Assembly (NCBI RefSeq): GCF_029227915.1
Contig: NC_079882.1
Coordinates: forward strand, 23,193,001 to 23,257,000
Direction of reading: 5' to 3'
From: Hydractinia symbiolongicarpus
Taxonomy: Eukaryota; Cnidaria; Hydrozoa; Anthoathecata; Hydractiniidae
Length of the DNA: 64,000 nt
This document shows positions 1-11,210 of this stretch, piece after piece. Below the pieces are notes generated by a model that saw only the letters and a program-made list of their open reading frames with translations, searched no databases and was not told the origin of the DNA. Positions within the stretch are counted from its first letter, which is position 1. Every line of letters starts with the position of its first letter. A program made the position numbers and the translations under genes.

Positions 1-1
1 G

Positions 2-748
2 TCTACGAAACCTGTCCATCCAAGAGATAAACATCTCTCAAATACTTTGTCATACGCAAATTCACCTTCTTCGTTCGCTTCTTCGGATAGTGACATCAAA
101 CATGACACTTCACTTAATGTCAAACACGTAGAGATAAGTGACGATAGTACTGAAAATGAAGAAGAAAACGAAGAAATAGATAAAGAACAACAAGAAGAAA
201 TTTGTATAATAGAAGAAAAAAGTACAAAAGTGAATGTAAATAAAACTAATAACACTAACAGGAAAAAACAAAATAAACCAAAAAAGAAAACAGTAACATC
301 AAAACTTCGTGAAGTATTACAAACCCTAAATAAAAACAAGAAACCACGACGACAAATCGAAGAAGAAACTGATAGCGATTCCTTTGACAGTGAAAGCACT
401 CTTAGTAGCGAGGAACTCGTAGAAACGTGTAGCGATAGCGAGAAAAGCGAAGAAATCACCGACCATTCTTCGGACAGCGAATTCTTACCGAACGCAGAAG
501 CAGTGTATGGTCGTACACGAACACGGCATGTAAAATCACCAAAGAAACTACACGTCGTTTCAACGAGAAAGCAAACATACACACACGACGAGTGTGCTGC
601 GTGGGACTGTAAACGACCGTCAGGTGCTATTAAAAAAATAACTTGGGTACAATGTGACGATTGTGATGCTTGGTACCATCTGACTTGTTCCGGACTTAAA
701 ACGAAGGACGCGACAAGAGAAGATACCTATTTTCACTGTGGGTGTTAG
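2..748 (+). CDS. Terminal exon of a PHD-finger protein, KDM5-like
   Basis: The frame is open from base 2 with no start codon needed, so this is the last exon (or its 3' part) of a gene entering from the left; it stops with TAG at 746-748. The first ~180 residues are low complexity: Ser/Asp/Glu clusters mixed with Lys/Arg patches, typical of a nuclear protein tail. The last ~55 residues form a C4HC3 PHD finger: C-x4-C, then WVQCDDCDAWYHLTC, then the final C-x-C. A PHD finger at the extreme C-terminus with the WVQCD...W(F/Y)H signature resembles PHD3 of KDM5 histone H3K4 demethylases, which binds H3K4me3. PHD identity is clear. KDM5 is an inference: the spacing CDDC is one residue shorter than the usual CDGGC, and the JmjC part is outside the window. 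A poly(A) signal AATAAA lies at about 898. Confidence 0.7.
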   Translation, partial: STKPVHPRDKHLSNTLSYANSPSSFASSDSDIKHDTSLNVKHVEISDDSTENEEENEEIDKEQQEEICIIEEKSTKVNVNKTNNTNRKKQNKPKKKTVTSKLREVLQTLNKNKKPRRQIEEETDSDSFDSESTLSSEELVETCSDSEKSEEITDHSSDSEFLPNAEAVYGRTRTRHVKSPKKLHVVSTRKQTYTHDECAAWDCKRPSGAIKKITWVQCDDCDAWYHLTCSGLKTKDATREDTYFHCGC

Positions 749-1956
749 TTATGGTCCCTTGCAGGTGTTAGTTCTACTAGGGGTACTGTTTTTTTTCCAT
801 TTTTCATTTCATGTTCTTTGACTAGCTTTAATTATTCCAAAAACTCGTAAAAATAATTTTATTGGGATAATATAATTGACGAGAACCGTTTCACGCAATA
901 AACAAAGAGTAATCACATATTTTAAATTTCCTAACTTATTTTATATGTTCTTTTTCTTTTTTCTAGTTTATTTTAGAACTTTCATTTGTTATGTTATGCA
1001 TACATGTTTTTTTGTGGGGGAGAAACAAAGAAACGTTTTGTTTTTTTATAGTTTTTTAACTTTGTTCTATGGCATGCGCTGGTACTACGGCGTCTTGGTT
1101 ACTCAGCCGAATATTGACCAAAATTATTTTGATAATTCTATTTCGCACAGTATTCCTGAAAAAATCCTGTTTAAGCCTTTTTAAAGCATTCATGCAAAAA
1201 GAAACTACATGTGTATATTTCTTAAGCTTTAAATCTCTTTCTTAGACCCAATATATAAGCCGTTAGATATGATATTAGAGTTTTCAAAAATCAAAGGTAG
1301 GTGGTTGGAAAAGGTGGGATGTTCGAGAAAATCATGAAAACCTAGGGTCACCTGAAAAACGTAAAATCACATTCTAATTTTACTCTGGCTTGCAGGGCTC
1401 CACGAGTCCCCCTATACATTTCTGAAATGGGAAGATCTACAGACATAAAATGCTGTTTGCACAATAAGAATTGACCAAAAATGACGTCATTAATTTTTTG
1501 CTGACGTAATCAATTTGGAAACACTTGATTTTTTACCTGATATTTTCCTCATCCCTTCGGGTCGTTTGAGGACAAATGTGTGAGTAAAGACAATCAGAAG
1601 TAACAGGATTGGTACCGCAATCGTATTATTTACATCAGAAATGATTACAAACAAAATTCAAAATATGTCTAATTCGACGCTGAATTTTTTTCCGTTGCTA
1701 AAACAACCATACGATATTTCAAAAGGTATGTAAGTGATTTTAAAAGAATCTGGAAGCAAGTGGAGTTGGGCGATGGTCCGAAATCCCGAATGACTCGTGT
1801 TAATCATGTATATTAGGCGTTTGTTACTTTAGCATTTCTGTGTTCTTGGTAACGAGGATGGAGATTTGTTTTCCTAAAGATAAACGTATATTATTATCCA
1901 GTTTCCTATACTTTTTTCAACCTCGTCCCCAGAGCAGGACTTGATGGGCTTTTGTA
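749..1956. other. 3' UTR and intergenic DNA
   Basis: 3' UTR of the PHD gene with AATAAA near 898, then AT-rich sequence without a supportable gene. At 1917-1935 there is one arm (CAACCTCGTCCCCAGAGC) of the CAACCTCGT MITE family seen elsewhere in the window; the Helitron-like insertion starts just after it. Confidence 0.5.
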
Positions 1957-2286
1957 TCTCTTTATTAATAGCCGTATTTTGTCTGTCTGTCTGCGAGAGC
2001 CGCGTCCCGTAACGGAAACACGAAATTTTAAATATGCGCACGAATATCAAATGCGATGTATTTTTATCCACTTTGTTGCGACGGGTAAATTTAAAAGACG
2101 AGCGAACGCCACGGGCGACCCCATGGATTTTTCCACGGGTTATTGACTAGTCTATATTATAATACCCGTATAAGTCTGTCTGTCTGTCCCGCAAAATGGT
2201 AGCCTAGCTGCGCAATAGCGAGAAGCACGTAATGCGGTGTAAAAAGGACGGGCGAACCCGTGGATTTTCCACGGGCTAACGACTAG
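1957..2286 (+). mobile_element. Tandem pair of Helitron-like non-autonomous units
   Basis: Unit 1 (1957-2150) begins TCTCTTTATTAATAGCC, preceded by A. It ends with a hairpin-like CC(A/G)TGG...CCACGGG followed by TTATTGACTAG. Unit 2 (2151-2286) begins TC directly after that CTAG and ends with the stem CCCGTGG/CCACGGG, then CTAACGACTAG and T. A 5' TC, a GC-rich hairpin about 7-10 bases before a 3' CTRR, and A/T flanks are the hallmarks of Helitrons. No Rep/helicase gene is present. Related copies are at 19155-19351 and 23303-23515. Confidence 0.65.
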
Positions 2287-2479
2287 TGTATGTATATATT
2301 TCGTCAGAATATTTTTTTTTGTACATGCTTGTTCGCGTTTACAATAAATTAATGACTGGACCAAGTAGAAGACATATTTTGTCTTATCATCAAGCCCCAT
2401 CTAGTTGAGATAGGTTAAAGAGAGGAGGAAAATTAACGTAAAGAAAAAATATTTACAATACCTCTAGAGTTGTAAAAAA

Positions 2480-3045
2480 TTACAAAAATGTGGTACTAAA
2501 CCTACAATCTCTTGCAACTGAGATGTACAAAATAAAAAACGACATGGCTCCAGAAATAATGCAAGATATTTTTCCTGTTTATAATCCAAAATACAATCTA
2601 AGAAATAATCGAGAATTTACTGGCCGTAATGCTAAATCAGTTTACTATGGTACAGAAACTTTATCCTTCATCGGTTACAAAATCTGGCAACAAATTCCGG
2701 TAAGAATCAAAGAAATGTCATCCTTGCAATCCCAAATTAAAAAGTGGGCACCAAACTGCTCCTGCAGACTATGTAAAAAATACATCCCACAAATTGGTTT
2801 TATATGACTCGCGGATGTACTCTCGCTAATTTCATATTTGCTTATACACTCACTTAATTTATACAACCACAAACGTTTAAAAAATTGTATATATCTAAAA
2901 ATATTTTATGCCTTATATTTATACTGTATATTTTAAAATCTTTCTTTTCAAGTTGACATTAACTAGCTTTTATTAGCTATATATGTATTTATACTTAGTC
3001 AACTATAAATAAATGAATAATAATAATAATAATATAATAATAAAA
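2480..3045 (+). mobile_element. 3' end of a non-LTR retrotransposon (LINE)
   Basis: A frame from about 2490 to 2807 encodes the C-terminal tail of a LINE reverse transcriptase: LQSLATEMYKIKN, a YYGTETLSFIGYKIW block and a final CSCRLCKKYIPQIGFI. This tail is common in CR1/Rex/jockey-type elements. It is followed by about 200 bases of 3' UTR and an AAT-rich simple tail at 3010-3045. The reverse transcriptase core is missing, so the copy is 5'-truncated. The clade is not resolved. Confidence 0.7.
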
Positions 3046-3061
3046 ATATCGCGAATAGTCT

Positions 3062-3266
3062 AATAGTTCTATGAGGTAAACATTAGTAGTAGCTACATTC
3101 GAGGTTTTTTTATATTGAACGACCTGAACAAGGTTGTATTTTCTTTATTCCGTACTTACGTATAATGTAAGAAATGATGAATAAGCCCGTTTTCGTTTCA
3201 GAGCTCTTTTTTTAAATAAACCTCGAATGTAGTACTACTACTAATGTTTACCTCATAGAACTATGA
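3062..3266. mobile_element. Foldback / MITE-like inverted repeat element
   Basis: An arm of about 45 bp at 3062-3106 (AGTTCTATGAGGTAAACATT... to ...CATTCGAGG) is repeated as its reverse complement at about 3221-3266. The loop is about 110 bp. No coding capacity. It lies between the LINE tail and the first exon of the zinc-finger gene. Confidence 0.7.
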
Positions 3267-3726
3267 AACGAGAACTGTATAGATTTCTTTGAAGTTTGCT
3301 TAAGAATTAAAACTAAATCTCATAGTTGTTAAAATTACAAAAAGTTTCTCAGTACAGTACTAAAAATTTTTTATAGCAAATATACAACCTGTCATAATAA
3401 CCAATTGAAATTGCTCATCTGCGGCATCTTTTAAAAACGAGGCATGGAATGTAGTAGTATACCGGAAAATAGGGTTTTGGATTGCGATGAGCTTCTTTCA
3501 TTTAAAATAGCAAACACTTAAACCTTCTTCCTAGGGCTCTTTACCGCCCTCTGACAATCCCGGACGGCGAGTCTTGCAACAATGTTTCTACTACCAGTTT
3601 TCTGAGATGAGAATTTCAAAAATTAAATAAACGGGCGTATTAAACGCCCCGGGCGTATGCCAGAAATGATTTTTCCAGTTTTTTCAAAAATCGAGGGAGG
3701 AGAGTTCTCAAAAACATTGTTTGAAA

Positions 3727-6700
3727 ATGGCGGCGGAAAAAAATAGCGACCTGCCACTGATTGATAAAACTAATGAAAAGTCAACTATGGAAGTGGTAGA
3801 AATAACTGATTGTGTATATGATGAGGTACTATGTGACTTACAGCTGTTCTATGTTACTATACTTTTTGACTGAGACCAATAAAAAGGTTGCTCAAATTTG
3901 CTTGATAGCTAGATGTTTGGTCTTTAAAACTTTGAAGCTAGGAGAGCAAGCTAAGCTATATATAACTAGCTAGCTAGCAATAGATAGCTACCAGGCTAGA
4001 TAGATTTTCCGAAGCATTATATTTCTCTTCATTTAATTTCAATTTTTTTTTAGAAGTTTGAGATAGCTAGGTAGCTAGCTAGCTATACTACGATAAGGCT
4101 CACTTCTCTTCTAAAAAAAAACACTTCTCTTCTTAGTCAAAACACTTCTCTTCTGTATAACAACACTTCTCTTCTGTATAAGAAACTTCTCTACTACTTT
4201 GACACCCAAAGTTCTCTTCCGCTCGAAACACTTCTCTTCCAAGTGCGAAACACTTCTCTTCCTAGTGCGAAACACTTCTCTTCCATAAGCTCCAAAATTT
4301 CCCAGACTGAATCTGGTCCTTAATATATGAATTTATCCAGATCTTGTTTATGAATAAATGGCACACCACGGGTTCTGCGCATAGGAAATTTTGTACCCAG
4401 TAAAGTGTACCCATAAATTCTTACGGGGGCAAATTCTTACGGGGGCATATTAACGTTTCTACAAAATTAGATTTTTCGCCGGAAAAACTTTGCGAAATTT
4501 CAAGCTATATTCTTATACAGTCCCAGAAGCGTAATACGAGATTGCTTTTTTTATCTAGTTTTCACTAACTTTGAACTTTTATAATTGCAATTCGGCGAAA
4601 CTAGAACTTTTCGCGGCTTACAATTGACCCTACTTTATCCGGGAATAAACATTGATTGTGATGTCTGTTAGGAACAAAACTTGTGGTTTACAAAAACCAA
4701 GATATTTTTTTGCAGCAATAAACATTGTGATGTTTGTTGGGAAAAGAACTCGTGGTTTTCAAAAAACAAGATATATATATATTTCTAAAATCCAAGCATT
4801 TTACATTGTTACAGGTGTTGTATCAGCAAATTCAATAAATTCAGACTCATTATCATGATCTGGTACAGATAGTTGGCTAAATTCTTCTAGCTCATTAAGA
4901 TCTAAAGTTTTTTTAAAAGACTCGCAACCATATAATTCTCGAACAATGTACAATGTATCAGGCCTTCCACGGGGAGCAGTAGCACCTTTGCTTGGTGCTA
5001 ACAGATGTTGATTCCAACAAATCGCAAATTCATTAAGGTTCTTTCTGATCAAATCCATAAAGCAGTAGCGTACATATTCAGCAATGAGTGCATCACCAGC
5101 ATCTAAAAATCCTAAGTCTGCAAATTCTCTAAAAAATAACCTCCACCAACTTGGTCTGTCTTTTGAAAGTTGTGACCAAAAAGATTCGATTCTTTGATTA
5201 GCTGTTGATGTACTAGCAGAGTCCTGTCAATTGAGGTAAAAGGTAGGTTGTATGAGGCCTGTGTAAGAAGTGTTATGTTGTACGGTAGTGAGACATGGGC
5301 AGTGAAGCAGGAAGATCTTGACCGTTTAGAAAGGAATGATATGAGAATGGTTAGGTGGATGTGTAACGCCAGTCTGAGAGACAGAAAGTGTTCAGATGAG
5401 CTAAGAAGCAGGCTAAGTCTCCGTAGAATTAAAGATGTTATCCAGATAAGAAGATTGAACTGGCTGGGGCACTTGGAAAGAATGGAGAAGGATAATTGGG
5501 TAAGAAAGTGTAGAGACTTGATAGTTCCTGGGGCAAAGCCCAGAGGCAGACCGAGAAAGACTTGGCAGGAGGTTATAAGGACAGACTTGATACAGAGGAA
5601 GTTGAGTTTAGATCTAACACGGTCTAGATCAGATTGGAAGAGGGTCATTAATATACCCCGTCCAACCCATGCTAGCATGGAAAACGGACGTTAAGCCGAG
5701 AATGATGTACCAACAATAAAACTGCCAGTGCCAGCATATTCGTCATTATGCTGAGATCTTAATGCAATCTCAACAGCTTCCAAAATACAGTTTTCAGTAC
5801 CATCATCAGACCTTATTCTTGTTGAAAAAATATGTCACATGGCGAGGGGACTGGTCCTGTGTAATAAACCTCACAAAAGGTTAAAATTATGGACCAATGA
5901 TGTAAAATTGCAGACCAGATTTTAGAATTCAAGTTGTAAAGAGCCACATGCAGAGAAGTGTTAAGTGTAGAAGAGAAGTGTCAAAATACTGAAGAGAAGT
6001 GTCAAAATACAAAAGAGAAGTGTTTTGTTATATAGAAGGGAAGTGTTTTTGATTTGGAAGAGAAGTGAGCCATAGGGGCCATCATACTATACATAAAAAC
6101 AACACTGGATGGCTATGACATGATCTCCTGAGCCTTGGCGGGTATCACAAGTGGATGGTTCGAATTAAAAATACAAAGTCATCAAAAGTTTGCCGACTCT
6201 GTCGTAGAGAATAACACCTCCTTGCCATTGTCTGGGAGCAATGTAGCTAGGCCACTTGCCATTTGATCTCTTGATAATGGTTATTTTGTTGCAGCAACTC
6301 TTATAGAAATAAGGGAAACAAAGAATTGATGAAGAAATGGGATTGGCAATTTTAACATACCTTTTGAAGAATGATTTAAAAAGACCACATTTGGATTTGC
6401 AAATTGCGAATAGTGACCTGCTAATTCGAACCCTGGTGTTAGTCATTTGAGTCCTAAATATAGGGAGGGTTGGTCGGTTGCCGAAAAAAAACTCAAATTT
6501 TTTTAAAATATTGTGTCTAACTATCCAGCCACAAATCAGGGTTTAATTTCTGTTGTATATATATTTTTACCTAGGGTATATCGGCTCCATTTATATATAG
6601 ACCGAGGCCGCGGGAAGCTTTTGAGATAAGATCAAATATAACATTTCCTAATTTGTGAATTGTGCCAGCCATATTTACTGTGTAGTTAAAAAGCGTTATG

Positions 6701-9700
6701 GTCATTATTCTATACAAAAAATGAGTCTTAACAGTTCCAAACATTGCTTAGAATTTTTTCTAGGTATACCTATTTCTTAGTTATATCTCCCTGATAGTGT
6801 GCGCAGGCTAATCAAGCTTCATTAAATATCTTTTTTTGTAGGATGGTAAGAAGTTATATAAAGCCCGTTGTAATCTTTTCAATTGGCTTACAGAGGAAGA
6901 AGCTGCAGACTATCCTCTTTTACTAAAAAAGTATTGGACACTGAAAAAGGTAAACTTTACTTTCACCATTCTAGCACAGAAAGCATCCCCAACAATTATG
7001 GTCACTGCATTGTCCCCTCCACTTGTAAGACTAATTCTGAATATACAATAATTTTAGTTTATGTTGCAATATCAGGTAGGTATTGTTGTTAGCATCCAGT
7101 TTAAAATTTAACCATTAGACCCTCATCAGTTTTTCAAAGAACCCCAAATCTCCATTGTTATGCACTAGCGAACTTTCGATTTTAAGTCAGATTTCACTGG
7201 CTACCTTAAACCTTGGTGAAGCTGAAAATTGCTGAATGGGAATCTATTTTGACATCTTAAAGTTGAGTGCTCATGAGTTATAGCTAATATGCAGCATGTC
7301 AGTATTTCGGCCTTGCTGAGATGCTAATTGGCTTACTTTGGAGTATGAGGGTTATGAAAGCAGTAATTTATTTAATTGACATTGTGAATGTGCAATTATG
7401 AATAATGGAAGCCTTCCATTTTTATATGGTGGTCTTACAAAAAATGCATTATTTTAATACAATTTCATTGCCCACCTAAACAAATTTGATTCATACGAGC
7501 CTAAAGTGCAATAATTTCTGAGTATTGATAAAATTATTGAATAGTTCTGACCAGTGGTGGTTTTTATTATGTTATATTTAGAAGGAAGATGCGAAAAAAG
7601 AAGCCAGAAATCGAGCGAAGAAAGAGAAAAATGTAACAAAACAAAGTGATGACATTGCTAAAGAAGTTCCTGCTAGTGATGGAAAAATAGGTATTTATAT
7701 AACTTAAAAAAATTGTTTTGCAGTAGTTTTATTTTACCACAGATTTTTTTCTTTTGTACCTACTTGCCTCTCTGTGACGCATGGTATGTCCTGTTGGTGC
7801 TGTTTTATATACACGCAAATATTTTCAACATTGATAGTAAATGACTTAAAAATAAGGAAGTCCTTCCCGTGATGGTAGAATAGCTCTAGCAAAAATACCT
7901 TTCCTGTTATTGTAGATCCATCTGTATTGGCTGAAAACAAAACTGGTAAGCGTCCGTATCCTAAGGAATGTGGAGAAAACAAAAAACAAGGGACAGTGGA
8001 TGGGCCTAAAAGAAGTAAACGTTTAAAGGAGAACGACGAGAGACTGACGCGTTTTTATTGTAAACAATGCGACAAGTCGTTTCGTACAGAAGATATATAT
8101 ACTGCCCACACACTGGAACATGACCAAGATGGTGAAGTAGTAAATAAAAATAAAGAAGTCATATCAGACGAGATTTTTGACGTGGTATTCGTGGGGAAAA
8201 AGAAAGATTATAAATGTCGCGTTTGCCACCAAGTATACCGCGAAAAACGAGACGCCCTGGCGCATCAAAAAGTCCACGATGGTACTAATCCATGGTATTG
8301 CGAAGAATGCGATAAACATTTTTTACGAAAGTATAAATACAGTAGACACATACTGATGCATACTGGTACGAAAAATTACGAGTGTGACGCGTGCGGAAAG
8401 ACATTCAACGGTCCCGATTATTTACAGCGTCACAAGATGACGTATTGCGTTGAGGGTCGTGGTCGTTTTAAATGCGATGTATGCGATGAGGGATTCAGCG
8501 AGAAAAGACTTCTTGAAGCACATATTTCTATTCATGATGGCTCCAATCCGTTTTATTGCGACGTTTGTGATAAATATTTCCTGAAGAAGACGCCGTTTGA
8601 AAACCATATGGCTCTACATGATGATTATAAACCGTATAAGTGCTCCACCTGCGACAAAAGATTTGTTGCGAGAGGTGATTTTAACAGACATGTAAAAAGT
8701 CATGACGATGACCTTTACTGCTGCAACACGTGCCAGGAAGTTTACACCCTGCACGAGGATCTGGAAATGCACTACCAAATGTCGGAGAGTTGTTTAGAGG
8801 TGATCTGCACGGAGTGTAACGTAGAGTTTCCCTGCGTGAGCGATCTTAGAAATCATCTGCAAAGCTATGCTATCAGTAGTTCGCCTGAAGATCCCAGTTT
8901 GGCTGTGTACATTTGTAATTTTTGTCAGCGTGGTTATCATGTGCATTCTTCATTCTTGGAGCATCGTCCTACACATGTATCTGAGAAAACGAAAAAATGC
9001 TCACATTGCGATGCAACTTTTAATACTAGGGAACGTTTAACAACGCATGTTAAGCTTGTTCATGGTGTGTCCACGACTTATCCTTGCGTTCAGTGTGGTA
9101 AAGTGTTTAACGAAAGTGTTCACCTGAAACGTCACACAAAGACTGTGCATAGTAAAGAAACAATATACAGGTGTTTACCATGTGAAAAGATATTTTATAT
9201 GAGAACTGACCTCAACCGACATGTGTTAACCAAACAACACATAAAAACAGTGAAAGAAGAGACCTCAGTGAGTGGAAAATTTGAAAACCTAAGCAAACTA
9301 CGATGCGCTATATGCGAGAAGGTTTTCCAAACATTAAACGAATTGAAACGACACGAATACCTCCATCAGCGTGTACAAGTAAAACCTAGTGAAGAGTTAG
9401 TCTTTAACGACTCTACCGCAGACCCAGTACAAAGCGCGTACTATCGAGACACTGTGTATACGATCGATGGAGAGCAGGTCATTTTAACCGATCAACAAGC
9501 TGAACTTGTGAATGCTAGATTGGATATAGATACAGATGGTAACTATGGAATTGTGTATGTTAATCCTTCCGACGCGCAAGATATAAAAGCTAGTACTAAA
9601 ACTGTGTCGACTGCTTCTACTAAAAAAGAACATAACGATGGTATTGACTTAACAATTGAGCAAGGAACTATGGGCACAGATCAACAAAATTCTGTGGATA

Positions 9701-9966
9701 AGTCAACGTCTATAGTTATAAACGACGCTACTTCTGGTGAAGAGAAGATCTTGATTCATATACCTCTTTCCAATACGACAAACAGTGACGCGTCAGCTGC
9801 AACGATGGTGTCGGGAGAAAACAATGTCGCCGTGTCGACTGATCAGTGCAATGAAGAAACGTTTTTAGCAATCAGTGAAATGGTTCAGCAGGGAAGGCTT
9901 GATGTTTCTAGTTTGCAGGTGGTACAAACTGATTTAAATGTATCCCCTACAGAAGAGACAGTCTAG
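3727..9966 (+). CDS. C2H2 zinc-finger protein, 4 exons, 788 aa
   Basis: Exons: 3727-3825, 6842-6949, 7582-7690 and 7916-9966. All joins are GT-AG with matching phases (0, 0, 1), giving 2367 nt, 788 residues and TAG. The start codon ATG at 3727 is followed by MAAEKNSDLP. Residues 34-105 are charged (FNWLTEEEAADYPLLLKKYW, then a Lys/Glu helix) and match no domain I know. Residues ~152-590 hold about 14 C2H2 fingers such as YKCSTCDKRFVARGDF...H-x3-H. Finger 4 ends in H-x4-C, and fingers 8 and 9 are degenerate. Linkers are mostly non-TGEKP (e.g. HDGSNPFYC). The C-terminal ~200 residues are acidic and Ser/Thr/Asp-rich, a possible activation region. It is likely a nuclear DNA-binding transcription factor; the orthologue is not recognised. 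Poly(A) signal at 10182-10187. Intron 1 (3826-6841) is filled with mobile DNA. Confidence 0.88.
3935..4090. repeat. TAGC-rich simple repeat
   Basis: Imperfect CTAGCTAG/ATAGCTA runs at 3935-4000 and 4060-4090 in intron 1 of the zinc-finger gene, directly left of the transposon at 4098. Confidence 0.6.
4098..6076 (-). mobile_element. DDE transposon with tandem-repeat terminal inverted repeats
   Basis: The left end starts GGCTCACTTCTCTTC and runs to ~4285 as about ten imperfect copies of an A-rich spacer plus CACTTCTCTTC. The right end (5945-6076) has about six copies in reverse orientation and closes GAAGAGAAGTGAGCC. The minus strand between carries the C-terminal half of a DDE (rve-like) transposase: RSDDGTEN with the second Asp, then (after the LINE insertion) NQRIESFW with the Glu, and a tail containing WNQHLL and APRGRPDTLY. 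This matches the 'integrase core domain' transposase family common in invertebrates and fish, possibly Ginger-like. The first Asp and N-terminal part are absent and a stop lies just upstream, so the copy is defective. It sits in intron 1 of the zinc-finger gene. Confidence 0.7.
5213..5702 (+). mobile_element. 5'-truncated LINE inserted in the transposase
   Basis: Encodes the C-terminal end of a LINE reverse transcriptase (MLYGSETWAVKQEDLDRLER ... GRPRKTWQEV ... THASMENGR stop). It is closely similar to 28168-28650. The 7-bp direct repeat TGATGTA flanks it (5206-5212 and 5703-5709), the right copy overlapping the ATG tail. The insertion interrupts the minus-strand transposase frame at the conserved Thr-Ser-Thr before NQRIE. 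Confidence 0.82.
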
Positions 9967-10181
9967 AATATTTGTGGTGTTTGAATTTTTTTGGGGTGTA
10001 ATAACAAGGAAATAATACGTTGAGGTTAGCACTCCTCCAGTGTTTAACTGCATTATTGTGTTCGAAATCCACTTTTTTTTAATCAAAAAGAAACTATAAA
10101 CGCGAATTTAAACCTGTTTGCTTTTAAGATTTCGTAAGAACTCTCGGGTAATAACAAACCTCGCGCCAGCCTATATTGACA

Positions 10182-10187
10182 AATAAA
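10182..10187 (+). terminator. Poly(A) signal of the zinc-finger gene
   Basis: AATAAA about 215 bases after the TAG stop, followed within 20 bases by a GT/T-rich stretch. A canonical cleavage and polyadenylation context. Confidence 0.6.
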
Positions 10188-11210
10188 GTTCTGACGTTTT
10201 TAGTTGCGTGTTTTTATTAGAACAGTGGACACCACCAGAATGATTTATCTGTTATGCTGGTCCCTTGTAAGGTACTATGTTGGTAATTTTTTGCAAGAAC
10301 TCTAAGCTTCCGTTATTTTTTTGCTGTTGGCAGAGTTTCGTTATTTTTTACAAAAATTTGGATCTCCGAGAATAATTTTAGCATTCAAAAGTACTTTTGT
10401 CTTAAAGGGGAGAGGGAGGAAGTCACATAGATACCGCGAACGTGATCAAACAAAGGCGGAGGGAGTCAAAATAAAAAAATATATAGCGAACGAATACATT
10501 ATTTTGATTTATTTAAATTTTACTAACAGTGCGTAAGCAATGTCTGGAATCTAACCCTTGTGTTTCCTATAAACATGTTTTCATATCTAAAATTATTATT
10601 TGTCAACACTAAGGTGTTGACAAATAATAATTCGCCGGTCTGAGCTTTTCTTAGTGTCAAAAAATGAAAACCCTGACTAGTAGCCATGTGGTTAAACGTT
10701 CGTTTCTAGTGCGGAAGGTCGTGGGATTAGGAATCGTGAATCGATTTTTTCTGCTTAACATACGGAGCAGATGTCAATATTTAAAAGTTTTTGCGCTGCG
10801 AGGATTTTATATTTTAAATGGGAGGTTTAATTGCACCAACACACCCAATGTCTTCAACAACAGTTGTTAAATTAGCTAGGTTCCAGGAAATTTTGTCACT
10901 AACTTCTATTTTTGGTTGTCATAATCTATCTGACTATGTGGTTTTTTGGCATTTTCGAAGTCGATAAAGAAAGTTTAAAAAATGGAAAAATTTCCGCGGG
11001 CACCTGGACGAGTGACTGAAATTTAGAGGGGGTTGAGGGCGACGAAGATTTTGCCAGGAAAGTATCTTAATTTTTCCTAAATAACATCATACATATTGTC
11101 AACTTTCATTACTCCAAAATTATTCAGAGAAACGATCAGCGCATTCTGTATTATTCTTTTTTTTACTTTAGAATCATTAACACATAAAAAAATTGTACAA
11201 TAGTGTATTT
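10188..11210. other. Intergenic DNA with one perfect hairpin
   Basis: AT-rich sequence between the convergent zinc-finger and cysteine-rich genes. It contains the hairpin at 10591-10632. I see no other supportable gene. Confidence 0.5.
10591..10632. repeat. Perfect 19-bp hairpin
   Basis: AATTATTATTTGTCAACAC (10591-10609), loop TAAG, then the exact reverse complement (10614-10632). It could be a tiny palindromic MITE remnant or a structured RNA; nothing decides between them. Confidence 0.75.

Noticed and set aside
2152-2400. 82-codon minus-strand frame
   Set aside because: Overlaps the Helitron-like unit and has no homology.
4100-4285. CRISPR-like repeat array
   Set aside because: Eukaryotic context, irregular A-rich spacers, and a mirrored array at 5945-6076 show it is a transposon end.
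5112-5678. 188-codon minus-strand frame
   Set aside because: Antisense of the LINE fragment; the same antisense frame appears at 27993-28634.
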